Numbered from the stretch's first letter, positions 34,847 to 43,532 are shown. The stretch: DNA of 64,000 nucleotides from Bacillota bacterium (GCA_023397655.1 JAEWTW010000028.1:79548-143547); one strand, 5' to 3'. Numbers and translations are program-made. Notes: a model not told the origin generated them from the sequence alone.

Positions 34847-35887
34847 TTACTCGTTGATAAACATCACTTTATTGAAGAATTCCTTCTTGTCTTTCATCAC
34901 CGCAAACGCCGCGCCGCATTCCTCCAGCCGGAACCGGTGCGTGATAAAGGGCGTCACGTCCAGCCTGCCTGTCGACATGGCCTCCAGCGCAATCTGCCAG
35001 TCGTTTTTCTTTTGAGTATAGCTTGAATTCCATGTGCCGAACACATTCAGCTGCTTTCTCAGTATCTCCCAGTAATCCTTCTGAGCCAGCGGCATATCCC
35101 CGATCGGGTTGCCCATCAGCACAACCTTTCCCTGAGGCTTCACGCACTTGAGGCATCCCGCGTATGCGGCAGCGGCGCCCGCGCCTTCCACACAGATATC
35201 GGCACCCTTGCCGCCGGTCACTTCGCTCACATAGGCCTGATAATCCGTCTGCAGGCTGTTCACCGCATCTGGATACCCCAGTCGGTGCGCAAAGTCGATC
35301 TTGCTCTGATCGATGTCGAGGAGTATAACCTTCAGCGCACCCAGCGCCTTTGCAAACTCCGCCAGCATCAGGCCGATCGGGCCCGCTCCGAACACCGCTA
35401 CCGTATCACCCAGCGTGACGCCCGCCCGGCCCAGCGCGTGCAGCGAAACCGCCGCCGGCTCTGCCATCGCCGCTTCTTCAAAAGACAAGCGTTCGTCCAC
35501 CAAAATCAGGTTCCAAACCGGAACTGCAATGTATTCCGCAAAACCGCCATCGCATCGTGAACCAAAATAGTTATAATTTCTGCATGAGGCGTATTCGCCC
35601 ACCTCGCACATATCGCACTTCCTGCAGGGAAGCAGCGGAAACACAGCGGCTTTTTTGCCTATGTACGACGCCGGAACCTCTTTGCCCGTTTCGACGATTT
35701 CACCGGAAAATTCATGCCCTGGTATCGTGGGAAAGTGGTATGTCCCTTTGGTGAACACCCGGGCAATATCCGAACCGCATATGCCCGATGCGCGAATCTT
35801 CAGCAGCACCTCACCTTTACCGGGCGACGGCTTTGCCACATCCTCAAACCGCAGATCTCCAATGGCATGCAGCACACATGCTTTCAT
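34847..35887 (-). CDS. Zinc-dependent dehydrogenase, GatD-like (galactitol-1-P dehydrogenase family)
   Basis: A 346-aa MDR dehydrogenase that begins MKACVLHAIGDLRFEDV, with ICGSDIARVFTKGTYHFP, GHEFSGEIVETG, the zinc loop CRKCDMCEVGEYASC and nucleotide-binding VAVFGAGPIGLM. The segment SDIPRVF-GTYHFPTIPGHEFSG type is typical of galactitol-1-phosphate 5-dehydrogenases, so a phosphorylated polyol is a likely substrate. The start has GGAGGAGG seven to nine bases ahead; a 14-codon longer reading would run into the upstream gene. Confidence 0.9.
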   Translation of the reverse strand: MKACVLHAIGDLRFEDVAKPSPGKGEVLLKIRASGICGSDIARVFTKGTYHFPTIPGHEFSGEIVETGKEVPASYIGKKAAVFPLLPCRKCDMCEVGEYASCRNYNYFGSRCDGGFAEYIAVPVWNLILVDERLSFEEAAMAEPAAVSLHALGRAGVTLGDTVAVFGAGPIGLMLAEFAKALGALKVILLDIDQSKIDFAHRLGYPDAVNSLQTDYQAYVSEVTGGKGADICVEGAGAAAAYAGCLKCVKPQGKVVLMGNPIGDMPLAQKDYWEILRKQLNVFGTWNSSYTQKKNDWQIALEAMSTGRLDVTPFITHRFRLEECGAAFAVMKDKKEFFNKVMFINE

Positions 35888-35904
35888 TATAACTCCTCCT
35901 CCTG

Positions 35905-36801
35905 TCAATCGGCAACATACGGACGCCAATGTTCAACGGATTCGTTGAGATCCTGTATCACTTTGAATTCGGTATCGAAGTGCTCCCGGTGCGAGATTTC
36001 GAATGCCATCATAGAATCAGTCGCTCCGGCTCTGTTCAGCGCCTGCATCACCAGTTCCGGCTTGATGATGCCCGTCTCATTGCATTCCTTCGTAAACGGC
36101 GAGTGATTCGATTTATTTAATACCGTTTGCTGCAAATGAATCATGGGCGAATCCTGACCCAGCTGTTCGATCCATGGATACGGATCACGCTCGGACGGGT
36201 GCGGCGCATGTCCGACGTCAAGGCATACCTTCATCGGTATTGCGCTGTTGGTATTAACCATCTGCATCAGCTGCCTGCACTCATCTACCGTGATTCCCAT
36301 CTCACGCGGTACGCTCATCGGCTCGAACATGAGGCATTCAAAGCCCAGATCACCGGCGAAAACCGAAAGCTCCTGCCAGCCTTTCACAGCCTCTTCTATA
36401 ATATATAAACGTCTGCCGGGATCGTCATAATCCGCAAAAGACATGGACCCGAAATGCGAGCCGCCCATTTTGCACCCAAGCTGAGCCGATAGAGCAAAGA
36501 ACTTTTTGAACCAATTGATATAATACCTTCTCATATCGGCATCGTGGTGTGCCAGATGAGGCGTGCGGGTCAGTGCGGATGTGAAACAGACTTCCGCTTT
36601 GATATCATATTCGCCGAGGAAGCGCTTCAGTTGGGCAGTCAGCCGCTTGAGATATTCCTCCGGCCAGTCCGGATTCAATATATCCGCAACGATGGACACA
36701 TACCCCAGTCCGAGCTCCTCCCTGACTATTCTTGTCCATACCTCCGGCTCCTGATATCTGCTCCTGACAAACCCCAAATCAATGCCCAGTCTGAATGCCA
36801 T
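35905..36801 (-). CDS. Sugar phosphate isomerase/epimerase-like TIM-barrel protein
   Basis: A 298-aa AP-endonuclease-2/xylose-isomerase-like barrel: MAFRLGIDLGFVRSRY start, GGSHFGSM, LMFEPMSVPREMGIT, VCLDVGHAPHP and MAFEISHREH provide the usual Glu, Asp, His and Glu metal ligands. The start with GGAGG eight bases ahead was chosen; the frame extends 72 codons further into the intergenic region without SD. It is the first gene of the operon and is divergent from the DeoR-type regulator. Substrate unknown. Confidence 0.85.
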   Translation of the reverse strand: MAFRLGIDLGFVRSRYQEPEVWTRIVREELGLGYVSIVADILNPDWPEEYLKRLTAQLKRFLGEYDIKAEVCFTSALTRTPHLAHHDADMRRYYINWFKKFFALSAQLGCKMGGSHFGSMSFADYDDPGRRLYIIEEAVKGWQELSVFAGDLGFECLMFEPMSVPREMGITVDECRQLMQMVNTNSAIPMKVCLDVGHAPHPSERDPYPWIEQLGQDSPMIHLQQTVLNKSNHSPFTKECNETGIIKPELVMQALNRAGATDSMMAFEISHREHFDTEFKVIQDLNESVEHWRPYVAD

Positions 36802-36821
36802 TTCTATATCCTCCACTGATA

Positions 36822-36936
36822 TTGCAATCGTTGTTCCGTGTGCTATAATTATATAACTTGTGCGCATTTGTGTATAGTGCGTCGATAATATTGCGCATTT
36901 TACGAAATTGATAGCACTTTCGAACAACAATGCGCA
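36822..36936. promoter_or_regulatory. Divergent promoters with three TGCGCA boxes
   Basis: A plus-strand promoter TTGCAA-16-TATAAT (36822-36849) fits the regulator gene, and a minus-strand TATAAT (36848-36853) fits the isomerase operon. Three palindromic TGCGCA boxes lie at 36861-36866, 36892-36897 and 36931-36936. The first sits in the spacer of the minus-strand promoter and all three lie in the regulator's leader, as expected for a DeoR-type repressor controlling both directions. Confidence 0.55.
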
Positions 36937-36955
36937 CACTTTGGAGGTGGACGAT

Positions 36956-37720
36956 TTGTTTTCTGATGAAAGAAGGCAGCAGATCATCGATATTGTCAAA
37001 CAGCAGAAGTTTATCAATGTCCCCGAGCTTGCTAAGAAGTTTTACACCAGCGAAGCGACGATCCGGCGCGACCTGGACAAGCTGAAAAAGACTGGCCTGC
37101 TGAAAAGGACTTACGGCGGCGCGGTGCTCATCGAGGGCATCGACTCGGAAATCCCGCTGGTTGTCCGTGAAGAAGAGCGCACTGCCGAAAAGGAACTGAT
37201 TGCAAAAGCAGCAGCTGAGCTTATACGCGAGGATGATGTGATCATCATTGATTCATCCAGCACCTGCGCCAAGCTCGTTCCTTTTCTCGCGCACAAAAAG
37301 CCCAAAACAGTCATCACAAACAGCCCCAAAACAGCCATGCAGCTCAGCGGCAACAGCAATATTAATATATATAATACCGGAGGGTTTCTGCGAAGCCATT
37401 CTCTCTCATGCGTCGGAGAAGCAGCCAGAAACATGATATCTTCGCTCTATGTTGACACTCTTTTTTTCTCCTGCCGCGGCGCATCCCTCACTATCGGCTT
37501 GCTGGACCCCAGCGAGGAGGAGGCCGAGCTCAAACGCATCATGATCAAGCATGCCAGAACAAGGGTCGTGATGCTGGACTCAACAAAATTGAAGCAAACA
37601 GGCTTTGCGCACATATGTGACTTTTCCGATATTGACTGCATCGTTACCGAAGAAAGGCTGAGCGACGAGTGGAACCAGCATCTCAGCAGCTGCCATGTAA
37701 AGATCTTATATCCCCATTAA
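36956..37720 (+). CDS. DeoR-family transcriptional regulator
   Basis: A DeoR/GlpR-type repressor with an N-terminal winged HTH (SDERRQQIIDIVKQQKFINV, then TSEATIRRDLDKLKK) and a sugar-phosphate-binding DeoRC domain (LIREDDVIIIDSSSTCAKL, VITNSPKTAMQL, VDTLFFSCRGA). The TTG at 36956 follows GGAGGTGG at six bases and is the best start; the 16-codon longer ATG start at 36908 has no SD. DeoR proteins usually sense a phosphorylated sugar, which fits the GatD-like and Rpe-like enzymes of the divergent operon. Confidence 0.9.
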   Translation: MFSDERRQQIIDIVKQQKFINVPELAKKFYTSEATIRRDLDKLKKTGLLKRTYGGAVLIEGIDSEIPLVVREEERTAEKELIAKAAAELIREDDVIIIDSSSTCAKLVPFLAHKKPKTVITNSPKTAMQLSGNSNINIYNTGGFLRSHSLSCVGEAARNMISSLYVDTLFFSCRGASLTIGLLDPSEEEAELKRIMIKHARTRVVMLDSTKLKQTGFAHICDFSDIDCIVTEERLSDEWNQHLSSCHVKILYPH

Positions 37721-37730
37721 CCAAAGATAA

Positions 37731-37769
37731 AGGGCGATACCTCTCATTGGCCGGCATCGCCCTTTTCCG
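37731..37769. terminator. Bidirectional hairpin terminator
   Basis: AAAGGGCGAT and ATCGCCCTTT form a 10-bp stem with a 17-base loop, with As on one side and Ts on the other. It serves the plus-strand deoR-type gene and the minus-strand 72-aa gene. Confidence 0.75.
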
Positions 37770-37778
37770 TATGTATTG

Positions 37779-37997
37779 TTAGCAAATTGTTACCGCTTGT
37801 ATATCGTCCAGGCGGCACACTGTTATCCGCCCGCGGCCCCTTACCTGTCCGATGCTCCTGCAAATAATCTTGCAGGCATCGTCTGATACTGCCACCAACA
37901 CACCCGTCAGACATGTGCCTGTCAGGTATATCGTGACCACATTGTCTATGTTTTCTCTCAGTTCGCATTCAATACAGTCCAAATACATCACCTCCAT
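37779..37997 (-). CDS. Small hypothetical protein, possibly Sm-like/YuzF-like
   Basis: A protein of up to 72 aa. The pattern GTCLTGVLVAVSDDACKIIC followed by a short insert and ITVCRLDDIQAVTI resembles the five-strand Sm-like folds seen in some small spore-coat-associated proteins; this is a weak structural guess. GGAGGTG overlaps the first ATG codons and is best placed for a TTG at 37982, so the true start may be five codons later. Five cysteines are unusual for so small a cytoplasmic protein. It lies between convergent and divergent neighbours as a single gene. Confidence 0.5.
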   Translation of the reverse strand: MEVMYLDCIECELRENIDNVVTIYLTGTCLTGVLVAVSDDACKIICRSIGQVRGRGRITVCRLDDIQAVTIC

Positions 37998-38167
37998 GCT
38001 TCAAAAGTTTTCATGTCTACATCATATTATTAGTTGGTTTTGCTTTTTGTGCGAATGGCATGCTGTTGCCTGTGGTCAATTACAGGTAAGTCTGCTATAC
38101 TCCAATAAAAGAGCACATCCGGCAATCCATTCGGTCAACTAAGAACCCTATAAAGGAAACAGATAAT

Positions 38168-39295
38168 ATGGAACGTCACTTTAAGGTTATCACGGTTAAA
38201 AACAGCAAAGATATGCGGTCCTTTGTCCGTCTTCCGCAGATATTGCACGGCTCGAACCCGTGCTACGTGCCGCCCATATGGTTGGACGAGAAGGGAGCGT
38301 ACAGAGAGACAAGCCCCATTCTGAAGAATGCGGATTTCGTATTATTCCTTGTGGTTGACGCAGACGGTGACGCCGTGGGGCGCACGATCGCGTATATTGA
38401 TTTTAACTTCAACAAGCATTACCGCTGCAGTATGGGCTTTTTCGGTGCGTTCGAGTGCATCAACGATGCGCAAGCCGCGCAGCTGCTGGTGGAAGCCGCG
38501 GAGGTTTGGCTCAAGGCAAAGGGCATGACGGCGATACGCGGACCCATCCATCCCGTGGCCGAAAACTGGGGGTTCGTATATGCCGGTTACGACACTCCGC
38601 CCGTCTACATGTCGCCCTGGAACCCGGAATATTATCACGATTTCTTTGCCGGCAGCTATCAAAAAGCCAAGGATTTGCTCGTTTACGAGGCGGATATATC
38701 CAGCGGCTACACGCTGCCCAAGCGCTTTGACAGCTTTGTGGACCGCTTTATCGAGCGGTTCCCCTCCATCAGCATCAGGCGGCTCAGCATGAAAAACATA
38801 CGGCAGGACGCGCGGGCGATCTGGGAAATATCCAACACGGCGCTGGCCGATAACTGGGGCTACGTGCCGCTGGAGCTGCCGGTGATGGAGGACATGCTGC
38901 GCAAGCTGCGGCTCATCGTGGACCCCGACGCCGTATGGATCGTGGAGGACAGCGGTCGCCCCGTTGGCTATTGTCTCGGCTTTCCGGATATCAACATACT
39001 GCTCTCACGCATCCGCGGACGGATGCTCCCGCTGGGATGGCTCCGTCTGCTGACCGGGGTCAAGCATCTGCGCGACTACAGGCTGTTCGGCCTTGCTGTC
39101 CATCCTGACTGGCAGGGCAAAGCGCTGGACGCACTGATGTACATCAATCTGTACAACCATCTACGCGCCAAGAACATTCGCATGGAAGCCAACTACATAC
39201 TGGAAGACAATTTCAGCATTAAAAACGCGCTGGAAAAGCTCGGAATGCGCCATATGAAAACGTACAGAATATATGAAAAGCCGTTGAACGCCTGA
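38168..39295 (+). CDS. GNAT-superfamily N-acetyltransferase-like protein
   Basis: A 375-aa protein of the large two-part GNAT family. The N-terminal part has VRLPQILHGSNPCYVPP, FNKHYRCSMGFFGAFECIND and IRGPIHPVAENWGFVYAGYD. The C-terminal part ends in an acetyl-CoA-type fold with RLFGLAVHPDWQGKALDALM. No substrate is predictable. AAAGGAAA upstream of the ATG is the only SD candidate. A TATACT at 38096-38101 could be its -10. It stands alone, divergent from the 72-aa gene. Confidence 0.75.
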   Translation: MERHFKVITVKNSKDMRSFVRLPQILHGSNPCYVPPIWLDEKGAYRETSPILKNADFVLFLVVDADGDAVGRTIAYIDFNFNKHYRCSMGFFGAFECINDAQAAQLLVEAAEVWLKAKGMTAIRGPIHPVAENWGFVYAGYDTPPVYMSPWNPEYYHDFFAGSYQKAKDLLVYEADISSGYTLPKRFDSFVDRFIERFPSISIRRLSMKNIRQDARAIWEISNTALADNWGYVPLELPVMEDMLRKLRLIVDPDAVWIVEDSGRPVGYCLGFPDINILLSRIRGRMLPLGWLRLLTGVKHLRDYRLFGLAVHPDWQGKALDALMYINLYNHLRAKNIRMEANYILEDNFSIKNALEKLGMRHMKTYRIYEKPLNA

Positions 39296-39312
39296 CTCTT
39301 GTCACCCTTGAG

Positions 39313-40032
39313 TCAAAAGTCAACGAGGCCGTAGGCTGCCAGACGCTTGTCCATCGCCCGCCTGTCGGGGTAATGCGCCGTCAGCGCGCGGTAAAACACA
39401 GCGGAATGGCTGCGGCAGCTCAGGTGACACAGCTCATGCGCGATCACATAGTCGATCAATTCCGTCTCGCACCGCATCAGGTGCACAGAAAGCGACAACC
39501 GCCGCCGCGCCGGATTGATGCTGCCCCACCGGGTAAGCATGCGCTTGGCGCTCAGCGTCAGCCCATCACAGCCCTCAAAGCGCTCTGCCGCGACAGCTAA
39601 GCGCTGCGCAAACACGGAACGCGCCTGTCGGCTCATCCAGCGGATAAATTGTGTTTTTGCACAGCCGTTTGGCGGTACAGACAGCGTCAGTACGCCGCTG
39701 TCAAAAACAGCCGATGCCCGCGCCGCGGGCAATACCCGCAGCCACACACTATGTCCCAGCAGAATAAAGCTGTCGCCGTCGCTGTACGAAGCCGGATAAT
39801 ACCGCATCCGCCGCGCTTCCACTTCACCGAGCTGCCTGCGGATAAATGTCTCATTGTCCAGCACAAAGGCCCGGATCAAGTGTTCCGCACAGCGGTGTGG
39901 TGCAGACACCACCACACACCGCTCACCTGTGATACGGATGCGTATATGCTTCATTTTCCTGCGTATCAGCTTATATGCCAGTACGCCGCCTGCTGTAGCG
40001 ATGCTATGATCCATGGGTTTATTATAATACAT
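39313..40032 (-). CDS. YgjP/WLM-type metal-dependent hydrolase (DUF45/M48 clan)
   Basis: A 239-aa protein with YKLIRRKMKHIRIRI near the N-terminus, LTRWGSINPARRRLSLSVHLM and the zinc motif VIAHELCHLSCRSHS near the C-terminus. This is the YgjP (formerly DUF45) family, whose members are described as metal-dependent hydrolases. Neither the ATG at 40032 nor the one at 40014 has a visible SD; a TATAATA lies between them, so the start is uncertain. It is convergent with the GNAT gene and divergent from murA. Confidence 0.85.
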   Translation of the reverse strand: MYYNKPMDHSIATAGGVLAYKLIRRKMKHIRIRITGERCVVVSAPHRCAEHLIRAFVLDNETFIRRQLGEVEARRMRYYPASYSDGDSFILLGHSVWLRVLPAARASAVFDSGVLTLSVPPNGCAKTQFIRWMSRQARSVFAQRLAVAAERFEGCDGLTLSAKRMLTRWGSINPARRRLSLSVHLMRCETELIDYVIAHELCHLSCRSHSAVFYRALTAHYPDRRAMDKRLAAYGLVDF

Positions 40033-40155
40033 GCGCGGATCAATTCAACCATTCGCGCCTTTTTTGTTGCCTTCAGTTTTTTATGCCGCGTCGTTGTCTT
40101 GCGCTTGATATGCAATTTTTTCATCGCTTTATTTTCGTTTCCGGCGGACAGAATA

Positions 40156-41466
40156 ATGACAGGATCCGATGATGAGGTGAAAACAGCTTTGACAGACAAT
40201 ACCGCAACACCCAAAAAAGGCAGGCGTCTGGTGATTACCGGCGGAGTTCCGCTTTTCGGAACGTGCCGCGTCAGTACATCCAAAAACGCCGTGCTGCCCA
40301 TTCTGGCAGCGTGCCTGCTCACACGAGACACCGTAACCATACGGCGCTGTCCGGCCATCAGCGACGTTAAAAACATGCTGTCCCTGCTGCGCACCTTCGG
40401 CGCGAAGGTCAGCATGGAAAACGGCGATGCTGTCATCACAGCGAAGACGATCAAAACAACGTCGCCCAATGAGAATATGGTCAGTAAATTGCGCGCTTCT
40501 TTTTTATTCATGGGGCCGCTGCTTGCGCGCGAAGGCTGCGTCACGATACCGATGCCGGGCGGCTGCCGTATCGGTCAGCGTCCCATCGATCTGCATCTGG
40601 CCGGCTTTAGAGCCTTGGGAGCGCGCAGCATTACCGCCTCAGGCCATGTACACACCTGGGGGAACGCACTCCACGGCGCCACAGTATGTCTGGATTACCC
40701 TTCTGTGGGTGCAACGGAGAACATTATGATGGCCGCCAGCACAGCAAACGGCGTCACGACGATCGTCGGGGCAGCGACGGAGCCGGAGATTGCCGACCTT
40801 GCGGGCTTTCTCAATGCGATGGGCGCCAAAGTTCACATCTCCTCCGATAGCCGTATTGTGATAGAAGGCGTTCCCGAACTGCACGGGTCGGATTATACAC
40901 CCATATCCGACCGCATTGAAGCAGGCACGCTGATGGTGGCAGCCGCTGTCTCCGGTGGCGACGTGCGCCTGGACGGTGTGCATAACGCTCACCTCCGGCC
41001 CGTGAGTCTCAAACTCGCCGAAGCAGGCGCGGAGATATTCCCATACCCCGGCGGTGTGCGTGTGCGCGGCCATGGCGCACATCCGATGACCATTGTGTCC
41101 TCTCCGTTCCCCGGCTTCCCCACCGACATGCAGGCCCCCTTTATGGCCGCCTGCTGCCTGGCCAGCGGCGTCAGCACCATCAACGAAACCGTGTTTGAAA
41201 ACCGCTTTCTGCACGTTCCCGAGCTCAAGAGGATGGGTGCGGACATCACGGTCGCCGGCAACACCGCTGTGGTCAATGGCAGCGGACGTCTCTCCGGCAC
41301 GGAAGTGACCGTCACCGACCTGCGGGCGGGCGCGGCGCTGTGCATTGCCGGGTTGCTGGCGGAAGGTGAAACCGTGCTGAAGGACATTCAGCATCTCGAT
41401 CGCGGCTACGAAGATTTTGAAAGCAAACTGACAAGGCTGGGCGCCCGAATCAAAAGAGAGACATAA
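40156..41466 (+). CDS. murA: UDP-N-acetylglucosamine 1-carboxyvinyltransferase
   Basis: A 436-aa EPT-family enzyme for the first committed step of peptidoglycan synthesis: transfer of enolpyruvate from PEP to UDP-GlcNAc. Visible residues are TSKNAVLP (Lys43, Asn44), the catalytic-Cys loop PGGCRIGQRP (Cys137, the fosfomycin target), DYPSVGATENIMMAA, FPTDMQAPFMA with the catalytic Asp and DLRAGAALCIAGL. The ATG at 40156 has GGCGG eight bases ahead; a TTG at 40189 behind GATGAGGTG is an alternative that would remove 11 residues. The murA-spoIID order is common in spore-forming Firmicutes. It may be a second MurA in the genome. Confidence 0.94.
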   Translation: MTGSDDEVKTALTDNTATPKKGRRLVITGGVPLFGTCRVSTSKNAVLPILAACLLTRDTVTIRRCPAISDVKNMLSLLRTFGAKVSMENGDAVITAKTIKTTSPNENMVSKLRASFLFMGPLLAREGCVTIPMPGGCRIGQRPIDLHLAGFRALGARSITASGHVHTWGNALHGATVCLDYPSVGATENIMMAASTANGVTTIVGAATEPEIADLAGFLNAMGAKVHISSDSRIVIEGVPELHGSDYTPISDRIEAGTLMVAAAVSGGDVRLDGVHNAHLRPVSLKLAEAGAEIFPYPGGVRVRGHGAHPMTIVSSPFPGFPTDMQAPFMAACCLASGVSTINETVFENRFLHVPELKRMGADITVAGNTAVVNGSGRLSGTEVTVTDLRAGAALCIAGLLAEGETVLKDIQHLDRGYEDFESKLTRLGARIKRET

Positions 41467-41510
41467 ACAGCCTGTCTCACTAATAAACTGCATCATAGGG
41501 GGTGTCATTC

Positions 41511-42521
41511 ATGAGAAGATCCAGCCGATTGAGCCCGGAAGGAATGGTGCTGCTGGGCATCGTCCTTTTTGTGCTGCTGGCCATACTTTATCCGGCCATT
41601 GGCGTGCTGCTGGGCAAAAAGAGCCCGCCGCCATCTGCCTCTCAAGCGCCCGGTTCACCCGACTTTGAGGTGATCAGAGAAAACCATGACGGTGAAAACC
41701 CCACCATATCGGTGTGGCTGGACGGAACGCTGACCGACATGCCGCTGGAGGAATACCTGGTCGGTGTGGTGGCCGGCGAAATGCCCGCATCCTATGAACC
41801 CGAGGCGCTTAAGGCTCAGGCTGTCGCAGCCCGCACCTACACGCTGTACAAGAAGGAACACGGCGGCTGCTCCGCGCACAAGGGGGCGGACATCTGCACC
41901 GACAGCGGGCATTGTCAGGCCTATGTGACGGATGCCGAGATGACGAAAAACTGGGGCGGCAACAAGGCCGCCAACCTCGCCAAGATCACCGACGCCATCA
42001 ACGCCACGCGCGGCGAGGAGATATTGTATGACGGCGAGGAGATACAGGTGTTCTATCACGCCTCTGCCGGCGGACGCACAGAAGACAGCGAAAACGTCTA
42101 TGCACAGGCTTTGCCCTATCTACGAAGCGTGGACAGCGAAGGCGAGGAGGATTCCCGCAACTACTACGGCGAGGTCTCCGTCGGCCTCAGCGACTTTAAA
42201 AAGAAGCTGCAGAAGTTTTCCTCCGGCATCAGCTTCGACGGCGTACCGCTGGTCGGAGAGATCGTCCGTTTCGACAGCGGACGCGTGGAAAGCATCGAAA
42301 TCGGCAGCCAGACGTTCACCGGACGCGAGGTTCGTGAGGTGTTTGGGCTGAACTCGGCCAACTTCACCATCGACCAGTCCGCAGACAGCGTCACTTTTCA
42401 TACGGTGGGCTTTGGCCATGGCGTGGGTATGAGCCAAACAGGCGCCAATGCGATGGCCAAAAAGGGTGCGGACTACATCGATATTCTCACGCACTATTTT
42501 TCCGGCGTCACCGTCAGTTAG
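41511..42521 (+). CDS. spoIID: Stage II sporulation protein D, SpoIID
   Basis: A 336-aa membrane-anchored lytic transglycosylase (one helix at about 12-35) needed for peptidoglycan remodelling during engulfment. The catalytic Glu is Glu90 in VVAGEMPASYEPEALKAQAV. His123, Cys129, His134 and Cys135 in SAHKGADICTDSGHCQAY match the zinc-binding set described for the clostridial enzyme. The C-terminal GFGHGVGMSQTGANAMAKKG is characteristic. The ATG follows GGGGGTG; an upstream ATG at 41502 is too close to that SD. It lies 44 bases after murA. Confidence 0.96.
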   Translation: MRRSSRLSPEGMVLLGIVLFVLLAILYPAIGVLLGKKSPPPSASQAPGSPDFEVIRENHDGENPTISVWLDGTLTDMPLEEYLVGVVAGEMPASYEPEALKAQAVAARTYTLYKKEHGGCSAHKGADICTDSGHCQAYVTDAEMTKNWGGNKAANLAKITDAINATRGEEILYDGEEIQVFYHASAGGRTEDSENVYAQALPYLRSVDSEGEEDSRNYYGEVSVGLSDFKKKLQKFSSGISFDGVPLVGEIVRFDSGRVESIEIGSQTFTGREVREVFGLNSANFTIDQSADSVTFHTVGFGHGVGMSQTGANAMAKKGADYIDILTHYFSGVTVS

Positions 42522-42589
42522 TCCTTCCGTAATATAGAACCGCCCCTCCCTCTTTGAAGGGCAGTCTGAAAGCGGCCTGCATAAGCTTC

Positions 42590-42649
42590 GAATAATTCTG
42601 ATTATTCTCGTATTTTTATAACTTTGACGCATATGCGTCTTTTTTGTTT
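42590..42649 (+). terminator. Terminator region behind spoIID
   Basis: GAATAATtctgATTATTC (42590-42607) is followed by GACGCATATGCGTC (42626-42639) and a run of Ts. The second hairpin has only a 5-bp stem with an ATAT loop, so termination may be partial. Confidence 0.55.
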
Positions 42650-42676
42650 TATACGCTTACGCACGTTTTTTGCATG

Positions 42677-42706
42677 GTATGTTTTTATGCAAAAAAGGGA
42701 AAGATG
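42677..42706 (+). promoter_or_regulatory. SigF/SigG-like promoter of the M23 gene
   Basis: GTATG (42677-42681), a 15-base spacer and GGGAAAGATG (42697-42706) match the forespore sigma-F consensus (GYATA, 15, GGNNANANTR) with one mismatch in each box. SpoIIQ is forespore-expressed under sigma-F in Bacillus, so type and place agree. Judged by eye. Confidence 0.5.
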
Positions 42707-42727
42707 ATTGCGTGGAGGTGTGAAACA

Positions 42728-43459
42728 ATGAATATGAAGAACATCAAGGAGAAAATCACGAAAAAAATAAACCGTCAGAGTGTCAAGACATTCCTGCAGA
42801 AGCAGGGTCTGTACGTGCTGATCTTTTTATGCGTGGCTGCAGCGGGCATCACCGCCATCATCGCATGGCCCAGAGACGACGGCAGCCAGACACAAGTAGG
42901 TGAAAACGATCAGGGTGTGTCCATCAACGAAGGAACATCGCTGGAGGACGAGCTGGCCATGTTAACGCCGAAGCCCAGCCTCTCACCGTCCCCCACCGCA
43001 GCGCCCACAGCCACGGTGGAGCCCAAAGCATCCGGCAAGCCGGCATCCAACGGCAGCGGTTCCATCAAGCTGAGAAAACCGGTGGATGGCAAAATCATCA
43101 ACAGCTTCTCGGGCGACGAGCTGGTTTTCTACGCTTCACTGAACGTATGGGCCACGCATAACGGTGTGGACATACAGGCAGATAACGGAGCCAGTGTACT
43201 GGCAGCGCTGTCCGGCACAGTGTCCCAGGCTTATACCAATGAAGCGGACGGCGGCGTGGTCATCATCTCCCACTCCGACAAATCGGAAACGATCTACTCA
43301 GGTCTCGGAGAGCTGATGGTCACCGAAGGGGACAAGGTCAACGGCGGTGATGTGATCGGTAAGTTGGGTGAGCTGCCCAAGGAGCTGGATCTTCCCAGCC
43401 ATCTGCACTTTGAATATAAGGTGGACGGCAAGTGGAAGGATCCCGCCAAATTTTTCTAA
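42728..43459 (+). CDS. M23 peptidase-family sporulation protein (SpoIIQ-like)
   Basis: A 243-aa protein with a cytoplasmic basic N-terminus, one membrane helix at about 28-47, a Ser/Pro/Thr-rich linker (80-110) and a LytM domain. The zinc set is intact: His144 and Asp148 in THNGVDIQ, and His225 and His227 in SHLHFEY, as in clostridial SpoIIQ and unlike the degenerate Bacillus protein. SpoIIQ sits in the forespore membrane and binds SpoIIIAH across the intermembrane space. GGAGGTG precedes the ATG at seven bases. Its place right after spoIID supports the SpoIIQ role over a general cell-wall hydrolase. Confidence 0.85.
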   Translation: MNMKNIKEKITKKINRQSVKTFLQKQGLYVLIFLCVAAAGITAIIAWPRDDGSQTQVGENDQGVSINEGTSLEDELAMLTPKPSLSPSPTAAPTATVEPKASGKPASNGSGSIKLRKPVDGKIINSFSGDELVFYASLNVWATHNGVDIQADNGASVLAALSGTVSQAYTNEADGGVVIISHSDKSETIYSGLGELMVTEGDKVNGGDVIGKLGELPKELDLPSHLHFEYKVDGKWKDPAKFF

Positions 43460-43493
43460 GCCCGTATTCCCATAAGTCCCGCAAAACATAAAT

Positions 43494-43528
43494 CAAAAAA
43501 ACAGGAGATCATCGGTCTCCTGTTTTTT
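43494..43528. terminator. Bidirectional terminator
   Basis: ACAGGAGA and TCTCCTGT pair over 8 bp with a 7-base loop, flanked by a run of As and a run of Ts. It ends both the M23 transcript (plus) and the zinc-ribbon gene transcript (minus). Confidence 0.9.
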
Positions 43529-43532
43529 GCCT

